This document shows positions 1-6,631 of a stretch of 21,697 nt of DNA, one piece after another; within the stretch, counting starts at the first letter, position 1; the number at the start of each line of letters is the position of its first letter. The stretch comes from a candidate division BRC1 bacterium ADurb.BinA292 (GTDB taxonomy: Bacteria > Sumerlaeota > Sumerlaeia > MVZB01). Location of the stretch: positions 1 through 21,697 of the forward strand of contig MVZB01000025.1 in assembly GCA_002068205.1 (NCBI GenBank), given 5' to 3'. Under the pieces are notes generated by a model that did no database searches, was not told the DNA's origin, and saw only the letters and a program-made list of their open reading frames with translations. Both the position numbers and the translations under genes were made by a program.

Positions 1-2
1 CC

Positions 3-809
3 GCCGAGGCGCTGCTGGTCGTGATCCGCGGGTTCGCCGATGCCGCCGGCCAGCCGCCCGACGTGACCGGCGACCTGGAGGCGATCAACCTGGAGATGGC
101 GCTCAGCGACCTGAAGAAAGTGGAGAACCGGCTGGAGCGGATGGGCAAGAGCCTGCGCGGCGCGGCCGGACGCGAGAAGGAATTGCTGGAGATCGAGCAG
201 GCGGCGTGCGTGGCGGTCAAGGGCGCGCTCGAGGAAGGGCGGCCCGCCCGCGCCGCCGCCCTGACGCCGGAGCAGGCGAAAAGCCTGCGCGGCTTCCAAC
301 TGCTGACGATGAAGCCGACGATGTTCCTGATCAACGAGGACGAGGCGGGCTGGGCCGCGCGCAAGGATTCGCCCGTCGACCTGGGGCCGGCGTCGGCCTG
401 GCCCGACACGCACGGGGCGCGGCTGTGCGGCGAGATGGAAATGGAAATCGCGCGCCTGGAGGAGGCCGACCGCGCCGCGTTCATGGAGGACCTGGGCATC
501 CGCGAGCCGGCGGCCCACCGGGTCATCCGGCTGTGCTACGAGTTGCTCGGCCAGATCTCGTTCTTCACCGTCGGGCCGGATGAATGCCGCGCCTGGACGG
601 TGCGCCGCGGCGCGCTCGCCCCCGAGGCCGCCGGCGCGATCCACACCGACCTGGAGCGCGGCTTCATTCGCGCCGAGGTGATCGGCTGGGAGGAACTGCT
701 CGCGCTCGGCTCGTATGCCGAAGCCAAGAAGAAGGGCAAGCTGCGGCTGGAAGGGAAACAATACGAGGTGCGCGATGGCGACGTGATCAACGTCCTGTTC
801 AACGTCTGA
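3..809 (+). CDS. ychF: YchF/OLA1-type P-loop ATPase, C-terminal part (5' end outside window)
   Basis: The open frame enters from the left edge, so the P-loop and first switch motifs are missing. About 268 codons are visible, against roughly 360 in full YchF proteins. The first residues (AEALLVVIRGF) fit the strand after the Walker B region. A helical arm follows, with an INLEMALSDL segment as in YchF. Next is KPTMFLINEDE, where the NxxE nucleotide-specificity motif (asparagine codon at 333-335) replaces the usual NKxD and is associated in this family with ATP binding. The C-terminal 85 or so residues form the TGS domain, with AWTVRRGALAPEAAGAIHTD and the ending GDVINVLFNV. YchF/OLA1 proteins bind ribosomes and are linked to stress and redox responses. 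An internal GTG at 21 is not the true start, because conserved sequence continues upstream of it. Confidence 0.9.
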   Translation, partial: AEALLVVIRGFADAAGQPPDVTGDLEAINLEMALSDLKKVENRLERMGKSLRGAAGREKELLEIEQAACVAVKGALEEGRPARAAALTPEQAKSLRGFQLLTMKPTMFLINEDEAGWAARKDSPVDLGPASAWPDTHGARLCGEMEMEIARLEEADRAAFMEDLGIREPAAHRVIRLCYELLGQISFFTVGPDECRAWTVRRGALAPEAAGAIHTDLERGFIRAEVIGWEELLALGSYAEAKKKGKLRLEGKQYEVRDGDVINVLFNV

Positions 810-815
810 GCCTCA

Positions 816-852
816 CTCTGAAAGTCGTCCCTCGTCTTCGTCCTCGTGATCG
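816..852 (-). repeat. Dispersed purine-rich intergenic repeat, copy A
   Basis: Read on the minus strand this copy runs CGATCACGAGGACGAAGACG followed by AGGGACGACTTTCAGAG. It aligns closely with the plus-strand copy at 4783-4818 and more loosely with 8040-8070. It begins just after the ychF stop. Function unknown. Confidence 0.6.
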
Positions 853-914
853 CCCCCGAAGGCCCGCCTCGAATTTTCGTCCCTTCGCTGTTCCAATCAA
901 TTCGGGCTGTTTTG

Positions 915-1019
915 CCGTCCCTGCGGGACTCTGTCGCTCGGGGCATTCCGTTTCCCGCCACTGAAGTAGCGGGCTGAAGTCTGGCGTCCGTTGCGGGACT
1001 GGCCGGTCGGTCATTCCGG
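915..1019. repeat. Two related hairpin units with an intervening hairpin
   Basis: Unit 1 (915-950) and unit 2 (984-1019) both have the form CGTCC, TGCGGGACT, a short CG-rich stretch, then CATTCCG, about 69 bases apart. In unit 1, GTCCC (917-921) pairs with GGGAC (925-929) over a 3-base loop. In unit 2, GTCC (986-989) pairs with GGAC (996-999). Between them lies a stem at 954-973 (CCCGC with GCGGG, plus ACT with AGT, one mismatch). The arrangement resembles REP-like short interspersed elements, but no associated transposase is in the window. Confidence 0.5.
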
Positions 1020-1122
1020 CAAGGCTTCTCTATTCGAACCGGTCGTTCACGGCCTCCCATTTTTTCGTTTTGAGCCGCAGGTTCACGGGCACTCGTGCTC
1101 GCCCCCAGCGGCCTGCTCCAGT

Positions 1123-1167
1123 ATTCGGGTCTCGGCTCTCGTCCTCGTTTTCCGCTCTCGGAAATCC
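1123..1167 (+). repeat. Dispersed CT-rich intergenic repeat, copy B
   Basis: The copy begins ATTCGGGTCTCGGCTCTCGT and ends GCTCTCGGAAATCC. It matches the element at 3369-3414, which has the same ends and one extra CCTCGT-type unit inside. It lies immediately before the 3' end of oppF, whose final codons continue the same sequence style. Confidence 0.6.
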
Positions 1168-1170
1168 CCT

Positions 1171-2202
1171 TCAAATCTCGTCCTTCCTGATGCAGGCGGC
1201 GCGGTGGAGGTCGTCGGCGTCCGCCTGGCCGCGCCGGGCCGGGTCGACCGCTTCGAGCGGCGGAACGACGCCGCGGCACGCCTCGACCGCATATGGACAG
1301 CGCGTGTGGAAAACGCACCCCGACGGCGGATTGATCGGACTGGGCGTCTCGCCGCGGACCGGCGCGTGCCGCACCCGGCGGCGCGGATCGGGCTCGGGGA
1401 TCGCCTCGATCAGCGCGCGCGTGTAGGGATGCGCCGGCGCCTCGAACACCGCGCGCGCCGGGCCGATCTCCATGATCTTGCCCAGATACATGACGGCGAT
1501 CGTATCGCTGAGGTATTCGACGACCGACAGATCGTGGCTGATGAAGAGATAGGTCAGGCCGAGCCGCTCCTGCAGCTCGACCAGCAGGTTGAGCACCTGA
1601 CTCTGAACCGAGACATCGAGCGCCGAGACCGGCTCGTCGGCGATGATCAGCTTCGGTTCGAGCGTCAGCGCCCGCGCGATGCCGACGCGCTGACGCTGGC
1701 CGCCCGAGAATTCGTGGGGATAGCGGTCGCTCACGTCGGCCGACAGGCCCACCAGCTCGAGCAGTTCCGCCACACGGCGCTGCTGGTCGGCGCGCCGGCC
1801 GCGGCGATGCACGGCCAGCGGTTCGCGTACGATCTCGCCGACGGTCATCCGCGGGTTGAGCGATGCATAGGGATCCTGAAAGATGATCTGGATCTGGCGG
1901 CGCAGCGCGAACAGTTCGCGGCCGCGGGCCTCGGCCAGATTGCGGCCGGCAAAGTAGACCTCGCCGGCGGTCGGGTCTTCCAGCCGCGGGATCGTCCGCC
2001 CCAGCGTCGATTTGCCGCAGCCCGATTCGCCGACCAGGCCCAGGGTTTCCCCCGGACGGACGCGCAGGCTGACGCCGTCGACCGCCTTGACCGTTGCCTG
2101 TTGCGTTGCAAACAGCCCGCCGCGCACCGGGTAGTGCTTGCGCAGGTCGCGTACATCGAGCAGGGGCGGCGGCGGCGCGGCGGGCTCGGTCATCGGTTGC
2201 AT
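1171..2202 (-). CDS. oppF: Oligopeptide/dipeptide ABC transporter ATP-binding protein, OppF/DppF type
   Basis: This is the cytoplasmic ATPase of a peptide-type importer; it couples ATP hydrolysis to uptake through a membrane permease. The 343-residue protein has Walker A GESGCGKST at about 58-66, the Q-loop IIFQDPYASLNPRMT, signature SGGQRQRVGIARAL, Walker B LIIADEPVSALD and the H-loop FISHDLSVV. The C-terminal oligopeptide extension (NPPSGCVFHTRCPYA, with clustered cysteines) is typical of the OppD/OppF family. The start lies 18 bases after the oppD stop, with AAAGGGGT overlapping that stop as a possible ribosome site; a second ATG at 2193 is an alternative. The last codons (KDEI, stop) read GACGAGATTTGA, matching the neighbouring intergenic repeat family. 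No permease or binding protein is in the window, so the substrate cannot be assigned. Confidence 0.92.
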   Translation of the reverse strand: MQPMTEPAAPPPPLLDVRDLRKHYPVRGGLFATQQATVKAVDGVSLRVRPGETLGLVGESGCGKSTLGRTIPRLEDPTAGEVYFAGRNLAEARGRELFALRRQIQIIFQDPYASLNPRMTVGEIVREPLAVHRRGRRADQQRRVAELLELVGLSADVSDRYPHEFSGGQRQRVGIARALTLEPKLIIADEPVSALDVSVQSQVLNLLVELQERLGLTYLFISHDLSVVEYLSDTIAVMYLGKIMEIGPARAVFEAPAHPYTRALIEAIPEPDPRRRVRHAPVRGETPSPINPPSGCVFHTRCPYAVEACRGVVPPLEAVDPARRGQADADDLHRAACIRKDEI

Positions 2203-2220
2203 GGTGGCGCGGATACCCCT

Positions 2221-3267
2221 TTACCGTCTTTCGCCGCTGCAGGGGTAATGGCAGGCCGCGGCGTTCGGCGTGCCGGCGACCGGCAACAGTTCCGGATCAA
2301 CCTGCCGGCAGCGGCGCTGGTCCGCTTCAGGCAGCTCGCGCCGCCGGGGACAGCGTTCGGCAAACCGGCAGCCCGGCGGCGGCTCCAGCAGCGACGGCAC
2401 GACGCCCTCGATCGTCGCCAGCCGCGACTCCTTGCGCCGCCCCTTGCGCGGGATGCTGGCCAGCAGGCCGCGGGTGTAGGGATGCTGGCTGTTCTCGAAG
2501 ATCGCCGCGGACGGCGCGTGCTCGACGATGCGGCCGGCATACATCACGGCGACCTCGTCGCAGACGCCGGCGACGACGCCCAGATCGTGCGTGATCAGCA
2601 CCATCGCCATCCCGGTCCGCTGCTGCAGTTCGCGGATCAGCGCCAGGATCTGCGCCTGGATCGTCACGTCGAGCGCCGTCGTCGGCTCGTCGGCGATCAG
2701 CAGATCCGGTTCGGCCAGCAGGGCCATCGCGATCATGATCCGCTGCTTCATGCCGCCGGAGAGCTCGTGCGGGTAATTCTGCAGGCGGCGGTCGGGGTCC
2801 GCGATGCCGACGGTGGCGAGCATCTCGCGCGCCCGCGCGCGCGCCTGACGGCGGCCCTGCCCGAAACGGATGCGCAGGACCTCGCCAAGCTGCTGCTCGA
2901 TGGTGAAGACCGGATTGAGCGACGTCATCGGATCCTGGAAGATCATGGCGATCTCGGCGCCGCGGATCGCCGGCAGTTGGCGCGCCGGGAGCCGGAGCAG
3001 GTCGCGTTCCTTCCATAGCACGCGGCCGGCCGTGATCCGGCCCGGCGGGTTCGGGATCAGCCGCAGGACGGCGAGGGCCGAAACCGATTTGCCGCAGCCC
3101 GACTCGCCCACCAGCCCCAGCGTCCGATTGCGGTCGACGGCGAAGCTCACGCCGTCCACCGCCCGCAGCGGCCCGGCGTCGGTCGCGAAGGTTACCTCCA
3201 GATCCTGGACTTCAAGCAAGGGCAACGGCGGGTCTCTCCGTGGCATCGGCGCGCCGAATCGGGTCAT
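2221..3267 (-). CDS. oppD: Oligopeptide/dipeptide ABC transporter ATP-binding protein, OppD/DppD type
   Basis: This is the partner ATPase of the downstream OppF-like protein; the two normally form a heterodimer under the permease. Visible are Walker A GESGCGKS, the Q-loop MIFQDPMTSLNPVFT, signature LSGGMKQRIMIAMAL, Walker B LLIADEPTTALD, the H-loop LITHDLGVV and the C-terminal oligopeptide domain with GCRFAERCPRR. The frame stays open upstream to 3546, but that stretch translates repeat DNA (EDEGREPRAEFW) and has no family match, so an internal start is chosen. Two ATGs, at 3267 and 3246, precede the conserved PLLEVQDLEVTF; neither has a strong ribosome site. The length of about 348 residues suits the family. 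OppD and OppF are co-oriented and 18 bases apart, so probably one operon. Confidence 0.92.
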   Translation of the reverse strand: MTRFGAPMPRRDPPLPLLEVQDLEVTFATDAGPLRAVDGVSFAVDRNRTLGLVGESGCGKSVSALAVLRLIPNPPGRITAGRVLWKERDLLRLPARQLPAIRGAEIAMIFQDPMTSLNPVFTIEQQLGEVLRIRFGQGRRQARARAREMLATVGIADPDRRLQNYPHELSGGMKQRIMIAMALLAEPDLLIADEPTTALDVTIQAQILALIRELQQRTGMAMVLITHDLGVVAGVCDEVAVMYAGRIVEHAPSAAIFENSQHPYTRGLLASIPRKGRRKESRLATIEGVVPSLLEPPPGCRFAERCPRRRELPEADQRRCRQVDPELLPVAGTPNAAACHYPCSGERR

Positions 3268-3306
3268 GCTAACATGCCGGCCCGCCGCCGTCTTGAGGGA
3301 ATGCCC

Positions 3307-3414
3307 TTGAAACACGTCCCTCGTCCTCGGCTTTGTCTTCGTCCTCCACCGGCGAAGGTCTACCCAAAATTCGGCTCTCGGCTCTCGTCCCTCGTCCTCG
3401 GCTCTCGAAAATCC
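3307..3414 (+). repeat. Dispersed CT-rich intergenic repeat, copy C (double)
   Basis: Two sub-copies are visible. The first (about 3307-3348) resembles copy A, with TTGAAACACGTCCCTCGTCC then TTCGTCCTC. The second (3369-3414) resembles copy B, beginning ATTCGGCTCTCGGCTCTCGT and ending GCTCTCGAAAATCC. The purine strand reads as acidic/basic low-complexity peptide in the oppD frame, which artificially extends that frame. Confidence 0.6.
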
Positions 3415-3448
3415 GCTATCGAGCCGATATTCATTTGACGGATCGTGA

Positions 3449-3489
3449 CCGTGGGCTGAATGGCTGCCGGGCGGCCATTCAGCCCACGG
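3449..3489. repeat. Long near-perfect inverted repeat (hairpin)
   Basis: The left arm 3449-3463 (CCGTGGGCTGAATGG) is the exact reverse complement of 3475-3489. Pairing continues inward to 3467/3471 with one G-T pair, leaving a 3-base CGG loop, for a stem of 19 base pairs. It sits between divergent genes and has no U-tract on either side, so a terminator role is unlikely. Confidence 0.75.
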
Positions 3490-3499
3490 CTTGGATCTT

Positions 3500-3517
3500 G
3501 AACCGCTGACGCGGTTC
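3500..3517. repeat. Short perfect hairpin next to the long inverted repeat
   Basis: GAACCGC (3500-3506) pairs perfectly with GCGGTTC (3511-3517) over a TGAC loop. It lies ten bases from the larger hairpin, so the two may form one composite element. Confidence 0.55.
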
Positions 3518-3711
3518 TCGAAATGTCCAATCACCAGTTCCTTCATTCTGAACCTCCGGTTAGCGGCCTAAACTCCCGCGGCGCGGTCGCCGATAAGAGA
3601 GCTGGAGAAGTATCCGCTCCTCCCGGCCGGACCGGCGCGCGCCGGCTTCGCGGGCCGGGCCGGATTTCGCAAAGCGGCGCCGCCAGGCTGACCCGCGGGT
3701 TGGAACGCAGC

Positions 3712-4680
3712 ATGCAATGCCCCCAATGTCATTCCGTCAACGCCAATGGCGCGCTCGCCTGCACGATGTGCGGCGCCCCGCTGGGACGACGGCTGGACGC
3801 GGATCCGGCGCTGCCCGGCGCGGGCGCCGATGACGATATCTACGTCGGCCCCTCCTACAAGCTCGATTCGCGGGCCGCGCACGATCCCAACGAATTGAAG
3901 CGGCGCTCGGCCCTGGCCAGCCGGTTCCTGCTGTTGGCGACCCCGCTGTTTCTCGCGCTGATGGCCGGCATTCAGTTCCGCGCCGAGGCGGCCGCCTATC
4001 TGCGGGACATGCTGCAACTGGAGGCGCTGACGCCCACGCAGTTCCTGCTGGTCCTGGCGGGGACGGGGATCGTGCTCAACGCGATGCTGATTTACTATTC
4101 GGCGCGGGCGGCGGGAGGCAACGGCCTGCTGGCGGCGGCGGTCGCGCTGGCGCCTCCGCTCATCCCGGCCGGCTACGCCCTGCTGGCGCGCCGGCGGTTC
4201 TGGATGCCGTATGTCTGCCTGCTGGCGGACGGACTGATTCTGGCCGCCGCCTGGTTCATCTTCACCAATTACGCCTGGCTGACGCTGGCCCTGTTCCTGC
4301 TGATGATCCCGGTGATCGCGTATCACCTGAGCGGCTGCGCGGCGGTCGACATTTCACTGTCGCTGGGGCTGCTCCACTATCTGAGCGTGGCTTGGGTCTG
4401 CCTTGGACCGGCGGTGCTGGCCGGATGGTGCCTGGTCGAGATCGGGGTCATGGACCTGCTGGCCAATTCGCTGGCCGACGGCACGCACTTCCCGAGCCTG
4501 AGCGAGATCGGCCGCCAGGTCTATCAACAGATCGGCGCGAATCCCGATCGGTATCAAATGGCCTTACTGGTGTGGCTGGGCGTCATCCTGCTGGTCTGGA
4601 TCAAATCGGTCTACGAAAACCTGAAGTTCCCGGTGATTCATGAGAGCGAGCAGGCGGAGGTGTGGACGACGGCGGCGTAA
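3712..4680 (+). CDS. Zinc-ribbon multi-pass membrane protein of unknown function
   Basis: No specific family is recognised. The 322-residue product opens with a zinc ribbon, with C3-x2-C6 and C17-x2-C20 (CPQCHSVNANGALACTMCG). A charged linker of about 60 residues follows, then roughly seven hydrophobic segments, beginning at FLLLATPLFLALMAGI and ending at ALLVWLGVILLVWIKSV. The C-terminal tail is short and acidic. The ATG at 3712 is chosen because the cysteine pairs start right after it and the upstream frame lacks protein-like composition; no strong ribosome site is visible. The architecture resembles Yip1-like or generic zinc-ribbon membrane proteins that place a metal-binding head in the cytoplasm. 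The next gene starts 273 bases downstream behind its own promoter. Confidence 0.75.
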   Translation: MQCPQCHSVNANGALACTMCGAPLGRRLDADPALPGAGADDDIYVGPSYKLDSRAAHDPNELKRRSALASRFLLLATPLFLALMAGIQFRAEAAAYLRDMLQLEALTPTQFLLVLAGTGIVLNAMLIYYSARAAGGNGLLAAAVALAPPLIPAGYALLARRRFWMPYVCLLADGLILAAAWFIFTNYAWLTLALFLLMIPVIAYHLSGCAAVDISLSLGLLHYLSVAWVCLGPAVLAGWCLVEIGVMDLLANSLADGTHFPSLSEIGRQVYQQIGANPDRYQMALLVWLGVILLVWIKSVYENLKFPVIHESEQAEVWTTAA

Positions 4681-4682
4681 CC

Positions 4683-4818
4683 GCGCCCCTCCCTCACGTC
4701 CGCTCGTCCTGGGCTCTCGAAAGCCGTCCGCCCCTCCCTTTCGTCCCTTGTCGCTCTTGTCCCTTATGTCCCTTCCGTCCCTCGATCACGAGGGCGAGAG
4801 ACGAGGGGACGATCTGAG
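4683..4818. repeat. Dispersed CT/GA-rich intergenic repeat, copy D (inverted pair)
   Basis: The left part (4683-4780) is pyrimidine-rich with repeated CGTCCCTT-type units. The right part (4783-4818) flips to purine-rich, CGATCACGAGGGCGAGAGAC then GAGGGGACGATCTGAG, and matches copy A in inverse orientation. The strand switch falls at 4782/4783. It ends 18 bases before the -35 element of the next promoter. Confidence 0.6.
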
Positions 4819-4836
4819 TTGCGGGGGGAGAAACTC

Positions 4837-4866
4837 TTGGCAACCGCCGCAACGAGAACCTATGAT
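4837..4866 (+). promoter_or_regulatory. Sigma-70-type promoter for the PilO-like/STAS genes
   Basis: The -35 element TTGGCA (4837-4842) and the -10 element TATGAT (4861-4866) are each one base from the sigma-70 consensus, with an 18-base spacer. Transcription should begin near 4872-4874, giving a leader of about 80 bases before the ATG at 4954. The leader can form alternative small stems: GGGGG at 4893-4897 or GGGG at 4920-4923 with CCCC at 4907-4910, and CGCC (4926-4929) with GGCG (4939-4942) just before the ribosome site. Confidence 0.65.
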
Positions 4867-4953
4867 ACAGTAAGCCGGGCTACCGACGGCATGGGGGTGC
4901 GTCAATCCCCGTGAACCGTGGGGAGCGCCCTTGTGAAAGGCGGGAGTTGAATC

Positions 4954-6594
4954 ATGACGCTGGGCAAGCGCGAACAGGCCGTCATCGGCTCGGTCGGAGC
5001 CCTGGTGCTCATCCTGATTCTGCATCTGGCGATCGTCGGTCCGCAAGCCGGCGCCGTCGCCGCCGCCAAATCCGAATACGACACCAAGGCCGCGACGCTG
5101 CAGAGCCTGGTGATGCTGACGCCGCAGCAGAAGGCGGAGAACACGTTGGGGACGTTCAACGAGCAGGTCGGCGAGATGCTGGCGCGGCTGCGCGAGGGGA
5201 TCACCGATCTGGAACTGGAGGAACCCGAGGCGTTCACGATGCCGACGATCGAGTCGATTCAGCTCGACCCGCCGCCTCCGCCCGGCACCACCCCCGATGA
5301 GATCAGCAACCTGAAAAATCAAGAGCTGGAGCGGTTGATCCAGCAGCGCAAGCAGGAACAGATCGACCTGCTACTGGCCGAAGTCGAACACCTGCGCTCG
5401 TTCCGCGAGAACCCGACGACGCGGATGAACTTCCTGGGCCCCGGCACGCGGACGTATCCGGGTTGGAATATTCCGCTTGAGCTGCCCGACGCGATGCAGA
5501 CCGAGGCGCTGTGGGACGCCGTCCGCCGGCTCTCGGAACGCAAGGGAACGCTGGAATACCTGCAGCCGAACTCCACGGCCTACTTTCAGGCGCGGCGGAT
5601 TTACGACGCCGCCCTGGCGCAGGTCGGGCTCAATGTCGCCCACGCCGACGGCCTGGACCGCTACGGCGAGTTCGTCCCGCTGTTCTATCGGCTCGCCGTC
5701 GCCGGGCTGATCCTCGACCGGCTGCCGGCCGAACGGGTGATCATGATCCAGCAGACCCCGCTCAACCGCGAGATGCTGCTCGACATCCTCGACATCAACC
5801 TGCCCGACGAGGAACTGAAGGGGATCAAGGAGACGAAGCTCTACTTCGCCTACATGACGATCCACAACATCAACGACCTGCTGGAGAAGGCGATCGCCAA
5901 CAATATCGAGCAGGTCGACGCGGTCTATCACCGCGGGTTCGCCTATCTGCGCGAGCAACCGATGGGGATGGGTTCGCCCGCCGATACGCTGCCGATGAAC
6001 GCCGTCCAGCTCGCCCAGATCGACGATGAAGTTGACCAGAAGGAACCAGGCGAGGAAGAGGAAATGGACATGTCGGCAATGGGCGGCATGTTCCCCGGCA
6101 TGTTCCCGGGGATGTTCCCCGGCATGCCCGGTATGCCTGGGATGCCCGGCATGCCCGGGGGCGAGGGCGAGGGGGGCGCGGTTCCGGGCGGGATGCCCGG
6201 CATGCCCGGCATGTTCCCGGGGATGCCCGGCATGTTCCCCGGCATGGATGGCTCAATGATGGGCGGCATGGCCGATCCGGATGCCGAACCGTACAAGCCG
6301 AAGGATGACGAAATCGGTTACGCCATTCCGATCAAGATCGTTTCGACCGGCAGCAACCGGAATACCTTCAATTACTTGTATAACGTGCTGGCTCAGCGCC
6401 CGATGGTCGAGCTGCACCGGCTGATCGTGCAGTCGCGCCCCGAGCGGATTCAGGCCGAGACAACTTTTCTTGTGGTCACTAAATTGTTCGATACAATAGA
6501 TGTCGTGCGTCAGATTTTGACGGAAGTCGAGGATACGACCACCAGCCCCGCGGCGTCGGCGGCCTTGCCGGCTGGGGCGCCCGCGATGCCTTGA
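4954..6594 (+). CDS. PilO/Amuc_1100-like membrane-anchored protein with Met-Pro-Gly-rich tract
   Basis: The 546-residue product has a short cytoplasmic start (MTLGKREQAV), one transmembrane helix (about residues 10-29) and a helical, probably coiled, stretch. Two alpha/beta regions (about 150-330 and 450-525) are separated by an acidic linker and a methionine tract. This topology fits PilO/GspM-type inner-membrane proteins of type IV pilus or type II secretion machines and the Amuc_1100-like group; the assignment rests on topology and the final FNYLYNVLAQRPMVELHRLI segment, not on a sharp motif. Residues 376-439 hold 17 methionines in MFPG and MPG units, which is unusual. The start has a GGGAG ribosome site seven bases upstream and a strong promoter. 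The STAS-TPR gene follows after 37 bases. No PilM, PilN or PilQ gene is nearby. Confidence 0.5.
   Translation: MTLGKREQAVIGSVGALVLILILHLAIVGPQAGAVAAAKSEYDTKAATLQSLVMLTPQQKAENTLGTFNEQVGEMLARLREGITDLELEEPEAFTMPTIESIQLDPPPPPGTTPDEISNLKNQELERLIQQRKQEQIDLLLAEVEHLRSFRENPTTRMNFLGPGTRTYPGWNIPLELPDAMQTEALWDAVRRLSERKGTLEYLQPNSTAYFQARRIYDAALAQVGLNVAHADGLDRYGEFVPLFYRLAVAGLILDRLPAERVIMIQQTPLNREMLLDILDINLPDEELKGIKETKLYFAYMTIHNINDLLEKAIANNIEQVDAVYHRGFAYLREQPMGMGSPADTLPMNAVQLAQIDDEVDQKEPGEEEEMDMSAMGGMFPGMFPGMFPGMPGMPGMPGMPGGEGEGGAVPGGMPGMPGMFPGMPGMFPGMDGSMMGGMADPDAEPYKPKDDEIGYAIPIKIVSTGSNRNTFNYLYNVLAQRPMVELHRLIVQSRPERIQAETTFLVVTKLFDTIDVVRQILTEVEDTTTSPAASAALPAGAPAMP
6079..6270 (+). repeat. Coding tandem repeat: MFPG/MPG units in the PilO-like protein
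   Basis: This stretch encodes residues 376-439: MFPG units, then MPG units, an acidic-glycine spacer (GEGEGG), then further MPG/MFPG units. Synonymous codons vary between units (CCC/CCG/CCT, GGC/GGG/GGT), so this is not a fresh slippage array; the protein pattern appears to be maintained. Confidence 0.85.
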
Positions 6595-6631
6595 CGTTCA
6601 TACCCCCAGGACGGAAGAAGGGCCTTCGCCG

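Larger units (their letters stand above)
810..1170. other. Intergenic region between convergent genes, rich in hairpins and short repeats
   Basis: No coding potential is supported in this 361-base gap between the convergent ychF and oppF genes. It holds a CT-rich repeat copy at 816-852, two related hairpin-bearing units at 915-950 and 984-1019, a hairpin at 954-973 and a second CT-rich repeat at 1123-1167. No clear U-tract terminator is visible. Open frames that cross it in several frames lack family resemblance and are produced by low-complexity sequence. Confidence 0.7.
3268..3711. other. Divergent intergenic region with repeats and strong hairpins
   Basis: This 444-base stretch separates oppD (minus) from the zinc-ribbon protein (plus) and should hold promoters for both, but no convincing -35/-10 pair was found. 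Seen are a CT-rich repeat block at 3307-3414, a long hairpin at 3449-3489, a short hairpin at 3500-3517 and a self-complementary 14-mer at 3632-3645 in the leader of the zinc-ribbon gene. An open frame running in from 3523 lacks protein-like composition before 3712. Confidence 0.6.

Noticed and set aside
991..3018. Long plus-strand open frame (about 675 codons) across the OppF/OppD region
   Set aside because: It is antisense to two clear ABC ATPases, is rich in Arg/Asp/Gln/His without hydrophobic patterning, and results from third-position G/C bias.
3268..3546. N-terminal extension of OppD (about 93 residues)
   Set aside because: It translates the CT/GA repeat and the hairpins; OppD homologues begin near the internal ATGs.
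3632..3645. Perfect 14-base palindrome CCGGCGCGCGCCGG as an operator
   Set aside because: In DNA this G+C-rich such a palindrome can arise by chance and nothing nearby supports a regulator site.
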